A stretch of DNA of 64,000 nt from Ruminococcus sp. Lineage in GTDB: Bacteria > Bacillota > Clostridia > Oscillospirales > Ruminococcaceae. How positions within the stretch are numbered: the stretch's first letter is position 1; every line of letters begins with the position of its first letter. The stretch lies in the NCBI GenBank assembly GCA_017623515.1, contig JAGAOV010000003.1:19389-83388 (forward strand). The letters run 5' to 3'. Position numbers and translations under genes: made by a program. Of this stretch, positions 59,420-64,000 are shown in pieces. The notes below the pieces were generated by a model. The model worked only from the letters and a program-made list of their open reading frames with translations, was not told the DNA's origin and ran no database searches.

Positions 59420-59863
59420 TTATTTTCTCAGTTCGCTGATTGCATTTATAAATCCGGCAACATCTGAAAAGTCCTGATAAACAGATGCAAAACGGATGTA
59501 TGCTACCTGATCAACATCTCTGAGCTTATCCATAACCATATTGCCTATTTCAGACGAACTTATACTTGTACGCATTTCCGCTGAATACTGTGATTCAACT
59601 GCGTCAACTATCGCCTGAACCTGACTTGCGGTAACGGGACGTTTTATAATTGCATTAAATATACCCGCCATGAGTTTCTTTCTGTCAAAGGGTTGAATAC
59701 TTCCGTCTTTTTTTTCAACCATGAACATAGGCATTTCCACAACCTCATATGTGGTAAATCTTTTCTGACAATTTTCACATTCACGGCGGCGGCGTATCTT
59801 CATCTCTGAGGGACGCGAATCAAGAACTCTTGTATCCTTTTCCCCGCAAAACGGGCAGCGCAT
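59420..59863 (-). CDS. nrdR: Transcriptional repressor NrdR
   Basis: Represses ribonucleotide reductase genes in response to ATP/dATP. 147 residues from ATG 59863 (AAAGAGGTG upstream; GTG at 59869 is less likely). The N-terminal zinc ribbon CPFC...CENC is followed by an ATP-cone domain (VEKKDGSIQPFDRKKLMAGIFNAIIKRPV). No ribonucleotide reductase gene or clear NrdR box lies in the window. Confidence 0.96.
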   Translation of the reverse strand: MRCPFCGEKDTRVLDSRPSEMKIRRRRECENCQKRFTTYEVVEMPMFMVEKKDGSIQPFDRKKLMAGIFNAIIKRPVTASQVQAIVDAVESQYSAEMRTSISSSEIGNMVMDKLRDVDQVAYIRFASVYQDFSDVAGFINAISELRK

Positions 59864-59892
59864 AAACACACCTCTTTCTTATATTATATAGC

Positions 59893-60678
59893 TTATTCTA
59901 GGCTCTGTGCCATTCGGCTGAGAACCTGATAATTCTGAACCAGATCGGCTGTGCAGCTGAAAGCATTTCTGTAAAGCTCCAGTATAACGGTACAATCGGG
60001 GCTGAACCTTGAAAGAGTCTGGAGGAAATTCTTCACCTGAAAATTTCCGCTGCCCAGAAGCATACAGTCTCCGTACTGACCGTGATCGCTTATATGAACA
60101 TGTTTAATGCTGCTGCCAAGGGTATTGAGTATAGTCAAAGGGTTTTCACCGGAACGGACTGCCTGTTTTACATCAAGCGTAAATGCGGCTTTCTCGCCAA
60201 GCTGTTTTTTTATCTCCTCCATGAATGACAGCGAACGGCATGCAAATCGTGCTACGTTTTCCTGAGCCACGGTAACGCCGAACTGTGAGGCTGTTTCGGA
60301 TATGAGATTCAGTCTTTCTGCATAAGTCTCTGCATTTCCGGCAGATTTCCCTCCATGAAGAACAAAAATTTTCGCACCCAGAGCCTCCATTGCGGCAAAG
60401 TAGTGTTTATAATAATCAAGCATATCATAAATTCTGCGGTTATAGTCCGAAAAGAACATCATTGATTCCATTTCGCCGGTAAACGGGTGCATTGCACAGC
60501 AAGATATATCGAACCTGCGGAGTATATCAGCGAGTGACATGATAAAGCTTTTTCTGAGTTCTGAGTGGCTGTTGATAAATATTTCCACGTTCTGGACACC
60601 GCCGAGAGCGAGGTCGTACAGTGCCTCCTCGGTTGGCAGCGGATAGAGACATGCGGTTGAAATACCTGCTGTAAGCAT
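59893..60678 (-). CDS. Sugar phosphate isomerase/epimerase-like TIM-barrel protein
   Basis: 261 residues from ATG 60678 (GGGAGG upstream). AP-endonuclease-2-type TIM barrel. Metal-ligand positions are suggested by CAMHPFTG, FVLHGGKS, VTVAQENVAR, FTLDVKQAV, KHVHISDHG and CTVILELYR. Members include xylose isomerase-like enzymes and endonuclease IV; residues fit the isomerase/epimerase group better. Substrate unknown. Followed by nrdR after 29 nt. Confidence 0.85.
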   Translation of the reverse strand: MLTAGISTACLYPLPTEEALYDLALGGVQNVEIFINSHSELRKSFIMSLADILRRFDISCCAMHPFTGEMESMMFFSDYNRRIYDMLDYYKHYFAAMEALGAKIFVLHGGKSAGNAETYAERLNLISETASQFGVTVAQENVARFACRSLSFMEEIKKQLGEKAAFTLDVKQAVRSGENPLTILNTLGSSIKHVHISDHGQYGDCMLLGSGNFQVKNFLQTLSRFSPDCTVILELYRNAFSCTADLVQNYQVLSRMAQSLE

Positions 60679-60706
60679 AGCTTGCAGCCTCCCTTCTGAT
60701 AGGGAT

Positions 60707-60735
60707 ATTATAGCATAGTTTTTCAGGATTTGCAA
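60707..60735 (-). promoter_or_regulatory. SigA-type promoter of the isomerase-nrdR pair
   Basis: Minus strand TTGCAA (60730-60735), 17 nt, TATAAT (60707-60712). Confidence 0.75.
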
Positions 60736-60788
60736 GGGTTTGTTCTCACTTTTTGCATTATTACAGTGAAGCACAAAAAGATGCGGCG

Positions 60789-60902
60789 GTAAATTGTAAT
60801 TTGTCGCTGTATGATTTCAACTTGAAAAAGCGAGCGAAAGCCTCACCTTAGTAAGGGTAACCTTTCGTGGTATGCCTATGGCACATATAAATTACAATTT
60901 AC
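60789..60902. repeat. 114-bp element with perfect 14-bp terminal inverted repeats
   Basis: GTAAATTGTAATTT (60789-60802) and AAATTACAATTTAC (60889-60902) are exact inverted repeats. Inside are CCTCACCTTAGTAAGGGTAACC and GGTATGCCTATGGCAC, motifs shared with the element at the right window edge. No coding capacity. Single end pieces (AAATTACAATTTAC-like) occur near 24487. Confidence 0.75.
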
Positions 60903-60965
60903 ACTCATAAACCCAACCCATTCAGCATATAAATACCACAACAGCTATTTCTATGGAGGTATACT

Positions 60966-61862
60966 ATGCAAGAAAAACGTCCCGAAGATTATATCAAAGA
61001 GATGATGGAGCTTTACAGACGTTCAAATCCTGAACCTATGCCAAGACCTGAACCTATGCCAAGACCTGAACCTATGCCAAGACCTGAACCTATGCCAAGA
61101 CCTGAACCTATGCCAATGCCTGAACCTATGCCAAGACCTGAACCTATGCCAAGACCTGAACCTATGCCAATGCCTGAACCTATGCCAAGACCTGAACCTA
61201 TACCAAGACCTGAACCTATACCAAGACCTGAACCTATGCCAATGCCTGAACCTATGCCAAGACCTGAACCTATACCAAGACCTGAACCTATACCAAGACC
61301 TGAACCTATGCCAATGCCTGAACCTATGCCAATGCCTGAACCTATGCCAATGCCTGAACCTATGCCAATGCCTGAACCTATGCCAAGACCTGAACCTATG
61401 CCAAGACCTGAACCTATGCCAATGCCTGAACCTACACCAATACCAGAAACTCCTGAAATAATCCTGCCTGAGGATACACTGCCGCCGGAGACCTCATTCG
61501 GATGGCTTCAGGTAATTGCACGTTCTGCTGACAGCGCACTTCCTGTAGAGGGTGCGTCAGTTATGGTTATCAAACACAATGGCACAGAAAATACTCTCGT
61601 TCAGACGCTCATTACAAATGAAAGCGGTCTTACACCAAAGATACAGCTGCCTGCACCTGCAATCACAACAAATCCTATGCAGCCTTTCAGTGTGTACACC
61701 ATAAAGATATACCGTACTGGCTACATAAGACTTGAAAGCAGAGATGTTCCCATATTCCCCGGTGTAACCTCTGTACAGCCTTTCGCTATGATCCCTCTTC
61801 CCAAGGGTGAAAGTGAGGATACGCCTGCTGTTGTAAATGAGAATACAGAGCCTGAATTCTGA
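60966..61862 (+). CDS. PEP-repeat protein with a C-terminal CarboxypepD_reg-like domain
   Basis: 298 residues. A charged head (MQEKRPEDYIKEMMELYRR) is followed by 23 tandem hexapeptides of the form PEP-M/I-P-R/M (about residues 22-159), a stiff polyproline-type spacer. The C-terminal 125 residues form a beta-sandwich-like domain (FGWLQVIARSADSALPVEGASVMVIK), typical of carboxypeptidase-regulatory/CnaB-type folds. There is no signal peptide or membrane helix, so it may act inside the cell or in the forespore/coat. First gene of a three-gene unit; 12 nt before the SpoIID-like gene. ATG follows TGGAGG. Confidence 0.85.
   Translation: MQEKRPEDYIKEMMELYRRSNPEPMPRPEPMPRPEPMPRPEPMPRPEPMPMPEPMPRPEPMPRPEPMPMPEPMPRPEPIPRPEPIPRPEPMPMPEPMPRPEPIPRPEPIPRPEPMPMPEPMPMPEPMPMPEPMPMPEPMPRPEPMPRPEPMPMPEPTPIPETPEIILPEDTLPPETSFGWLQVIARSADSALPVEGASVMVIKHNGTENTLVQTLITNESGLTPKIQLPAPAITTNPMQPFSVYTIKIYRTGYIRLESRDVPIFPGVTSVQPFAMIPLPKGESEDTPAVVNENTEPEF
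61029..61440 (+). repeat. 18-bp tandem repeat array, 23 copies
   Basis: The unit CCTGAACCTATGCCAAGA and variants (AAGA/AATG, ATG/ATA) repeat without a frame change. A higher-order 72-bp unit (MPM-MPR-IPR-IPR order) is present twice in a row (about 61155-61298). Copy number changes would keep the frame open. Confidence 0.92.
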
Positions 61863-61874
61863 GGAGGTGAATAA

Positions 61875-63284
61875 ATGCTTACAGGTGAGCCGTTTATTCC
61901 GGAAAACATTACCGTACATCTTGGGAGACCTGATCAGAACGCTGAAAACGTAACCCTCCCATTTCCTGAGTATATAAAAAATGTTGCATCAAGCGAAATA
62001 TTCCCTACATGGCCAGAAGCGGCACTAAGAGCAAATATCTATGCAATCGTAAGCTTTGCCCTTAACCGTTATTACACCGAATGGTACCGTTCAAGAGGAT
62101 ATGATTTTGATATAACCGATAATACACAATTCGATCAGAAGTTCATCAAGGGCAGACAGATTTTTGAGAATATATCCCAGATAGTTGATGAGATATTCGA
62201 TGACTATGTAAGACGGCGCGGCAGTGTTGAACCTCTTTTTACAGCTTTCTGCAACGGTACTACATCTACCTGCGACGGTCTTTCCCAATGGGGAACAGTT
62301 GCTCTTGCGGAGGACGGTCTTGTACCATATGAAATACTCGCCTACTATTATGGTGATGATATTGACATTGTAAGAAATGCTCCCGTCCGCACCGGTACGC
62401 CATCCTATCCAGGCTTTCCAATATCCCTTGGATTTGTGGGCAACGAGACACGCAACATTCAGGTGCAGCTTAACCGTATATCACGCAACTACCCTGCTAT
62501 CCCTAAAATCGGTGATGTAAGCGGCGACTTCGACTATGCTACGGAAGATGCCGTGCGCACATTTCAAGAGGTGTTCAATCTTCCTCCGACAGGCATTGTA
62601 GATAAAGCAACATGGAATAAAATATCCTATATCTTCACAAGCGTTAAAAAACTTGCAGAGCTTGATTCCGAGGGACTTCGTGCAGAAGAAGCCGCCAAAC
62701 AGTTTACGGAAAACCTGCGTATCGGTATGCAGAGCCAGCAGGTACGTGGTCTGCAATATTACCTTGCTGTTATCGGTGCATACTATGAGGACGTTCAGCC
62801 TGTCGAGGTAACAGGCTATTTCGGCGAGGAAACTGAAAATTCTGTGAAATCCTTCCAGAGAGTTTTCGGACTTCCGGAAACGGGTATTGTTGACAGGAAT
62901 ACCGCAAGGGATATTTACAGGGCATACTTCGGCATACTGGAAAGCCTTCAGCCTCCTGATCCGGATATTGGAAATGTTGTGCTGTTTCCGGGTGTTGTGC
63001 TGAGAGAGGGTGCATCGGGAGAATATGTGCGCATATTACAGACCTACCTGAGCTACATCCACCAGACCTATCCAGAAATAAATGATGTCAGTCCCACCGG
63101 CTATTTCGGGCCTGTTACAAGATCTGCGGTTACAGCCTTCCAGCGGCTTTACGGTCTGCCTGAAAACGGCGTTGTAACTCTGACCGTCTGGGATGAAATC
63201 TCAAAGCTCTATTCAGACCTTCGCTTCGGTATGGATAAGAGACCGTTCCAGTCTCCAGGGTATACTATATCAGGCGATTCGTAA
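61875..63284 (+). CDS. SpoIID-like protein with three peptidoglycan-binding domains
   Basis: 469 residues, no signal peptide seen. Residues about 25-170 resemble the SpoIID/LytB amidase-enhancer domain: IFPTWPEAALRANIYAIVSFALNRYYTEWYR matches its WP.EAL.AQ..A.R.YAL block. CDGLSQWGTVALAEDGLVPYEILAYYYGDDI matches its G.SQWGA...A..G.....IL.YYYPG block. Three PG_binding_1 repeats follow (about 195-250, 275-335 and 365-440), each ending in the F-Q-x-x-x-G-L-P-x-x-G-x-V pattern. SpoIID is a lytic transglycosylase of forespore engulfment; catalysis here is not proven. ATG follows GAGGAGGTG. Confidence 0.85.
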   Translation: MLTGEPFIPENITVHLGRPDQNAENVTLPFPEYIKNVASSEIFPTWPEAALRANIYAIVSFALNRYYTEWYRSRGYDFDITDNTQFDQKFIKGRQIFENISQIVDEIFDDYVRRRGSVEPLFTAFCNGTTSTCDGLSQWGTVALAEDGLVPYEILAYYYGDDIDIVRNAPVRTGTPSYPGFPISLGFVGNETRNIQVQLNRISRNYPAIPKIGDVSGDFDYATEDAVRTFQEVFNLPPTGIVDKATWNKISYIFTSVKKLAELDSEGLRAEEAAKQFTENLRIGMQSQQVRGLQYYLAVIGAYYEDVQPVEVTGYFGEETENSVKSFQRVFGLPETGIVDRNTARDIYRAYFGILESLQPPDPDIGNVVLFPGVVLREGASGEYVRILQTYLSYIHQTYPEINDVSPTGYFGPVTRSAVTAFQRLYGLPENGVVTLTVWDEISKLYSDLRFGMDKRPFQSPGYTISGDS

Positions 63285-63295
63285 GGAGAATTTTC

Positions 63296-63802
63296 ATGGC
63301 ATACACACTTTCCCAAAGACGTGATCACATAAGAGAAATTCAAGAAATGCTGTATGAGCTGTCTTTTTTTGATGAAAGAATTCCCAAGGTTATTCCCGAT
63401 GGCATATATGGCAGAGAAACTGCCCTTGCTGTAAAGGCATTCCAGCAGCTATACGGACTTCGTGCAACAGGCGAGGTGAATCAGGCAACATGGGAAGCAA
63501 TATCAGACGCTTACCGCCGTGAGATACAGAAAATCGCTATGGCTCTTGACATTTTCCCTCATGAGAGAAAATCTATTTCATCAGGCGATCAGGGACTTGA
63601 GGTCTATGCTGTTCAGGCTATGCTCAGCGTTCTTAATGATATTTTTGAAAATCTCAGCCAACTGCCCATCACCGGACTTTATGACAGCAATACTGAAAAC
63701 GCCGTCCGTGAGTTCCAGAAAATAAGCGGTCAGCCCGAAACAGGCATTACCGATCCCGATACATGGAACCTTCTTGCCGCTTCTGCAAGGCATAGGATGT
63801 AA
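63296..63802 (+). CDS. Two-domain peptidoglycan-binding protein
   Basis: 168 residues, two PG_binding_1 domains (about 5-70: DGIYGRETALAVKAFQQLYGLRATGEVNQATW; about 95-160: TGLYDSNTENAVREFQKISGQPETGITDPDTW). No signal peptide and no catalytic module. Starts 11 nt after the previous gene, so one transcript with it. The domains are close to those of the SpoIID-like protein, so duplication within the cluster is likely. Confidence 0.9.
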   Translation: MAYTLSQRRDHIREIQEMLYELSFFDERIPKVIPDGIYGRETALAVKAFQQLYGLRATGEVNQATWEAISDAYRREIQKIAMALDIFPHERKSISSGDQGLEVYAVQAMLSVLNDIFENLSQLPITGLYDSNTENAVREFQKISGQPETGITDPDTWNLLAASARHRM

Positions 63803-63819
63803 ATCTCACTGATTTCCGG

Positions 63820-64000
63820 CTTCTGGGATATAAATTGCAGTTTATATACGCCACAGGCGCACCACGAAAGCCTCCCCTTAGTAAGGGGAGGTGGCACGCC
63901 GCAGGCGTGACGGAGGGGATTGCACCCAGCAAGTATAGCTGAAAATTATAGTCTGATTCTCTCTTCACAATCCCCTCAGTCAGCTTCGCTGACAGCTCCC
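63820..64000. repeat. Intergenic repeat element cut by the right window edge
   Basis: GCCTCCCCTTAGTAAGGGGAGG (about 63867-63888) followed by TGGCACGCCGCAGGCGTGACGGAGGGG, and later CCCCTCAGTCAGCTTCGCTGACAGCTCCC; these are two palindromic modules with an intervening spacer. Similar AGTAAGGGGAGGC pieces flank REP copies 1 and 3. The right end lies outside the window. Confidence 0.7.

Noticed and set aside
61029-61440. CRISPR array
   Set aside because: Units are contiguous 18-mers without unique spacers, lie inside a gene and encode an uninterrupted peptide repeat.

Overview
The window looks like chromosomal DNA from a Gram-positive anaerobe of the Ruminococcus type (Oscillospiraceae). Evidence: six loci carry type I dockerin repeats on secreted proteins (a cellulosome- or amylosome-like trait). 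Oxygen defence is of the anaerobe kind (superoxide reductase, a flavin reductase-rubredoxin fusion, an 8Fe ferredoxin). A SpoIID-like protein suggests a sporulation background. Gene orders are those of Firmicutes (ffs-dnaX-ybaB-recR; recA-recX-glyS). Almost every promoter I could find is a TTGACA/TATAAT type with a 17-18 nt spacer, and ribosome binding sites are strong. This assignment is inference from content; no 16S gene is present.

Layout. 1-2.5 kb: a secreted SGNH hydrolase (cut by the left edge), an aquaporin and a dockerin gene decapitated at a small mobile-repeat fragment. 2.5-14.4 kb: one eight-gene leftward operon with a very large solute-binding protein, two pairs of sugar-type ABC permeases, an NHL/TPR membrane protein, a YIP1-family membrane protein and a DUF5696 protein. 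It has no ATPase; the MsmX/UgpC-type ATPase at 56.2-57.3 kb is a plausible partner. 14.5-24.8 kb: tadA, a degenerate CPBP protease, an ArsR regulator, ferredoxin, a lipoprotein, superoxide reductase, an orphan AAA ATPase, purA, malQ and redox proteins. 24.9-43.5 kb: housekeeping genes (rny, tatD, glyS, recX, recA, recR, ybaB, dnaX, SRP RNA) with an orphan sugar-binding lipoprotein, a Na+/Ca2+ antiporter with a Ca2+ P-type ATPase, a glycosyltransferase pair and a FeoB-like transporter.

43.7-56 kb is the accessory part. It has a papain-family protease with dockerin, tRNA-Asn, an AT-rich unknown gene divergent from a degenerate HTH gene across an 11-bp palindrome, and a TPP riboswitch-thiT unit. 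It also has an ECF sigma/anti-sigma pair, rpsT with a long leader, and an array of secreted serine protease and dockerin-tailed partner genes. The array shows clear signs of duplication, gene conversion and deletion, including a 42-codon protease remnant. 56.2-63.8 kb: the ABC ATPase, rsuA, nrdR, a sugar isomerase-like protein and a three-gene cluster coding a PEP-repeat protein, a SpoIID-like/peptidoglycan-binding protein and a second peptidoglycan-binding protein.

Three families of small non-coding repeats lie between genes: GC-rich palindromic REP-like elements (at least six), a roughly 89-bp MITE with terminal inverted repeats (one full copy, two partial) and a 114-bp element with perfect 14-bp terminal repeats.

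The two best candidates for an undescribed system are the double-permease/DUF5696/YIP1/NHL operon and the protease + dockerin-partner cassettes. For both the functional reading is inference.
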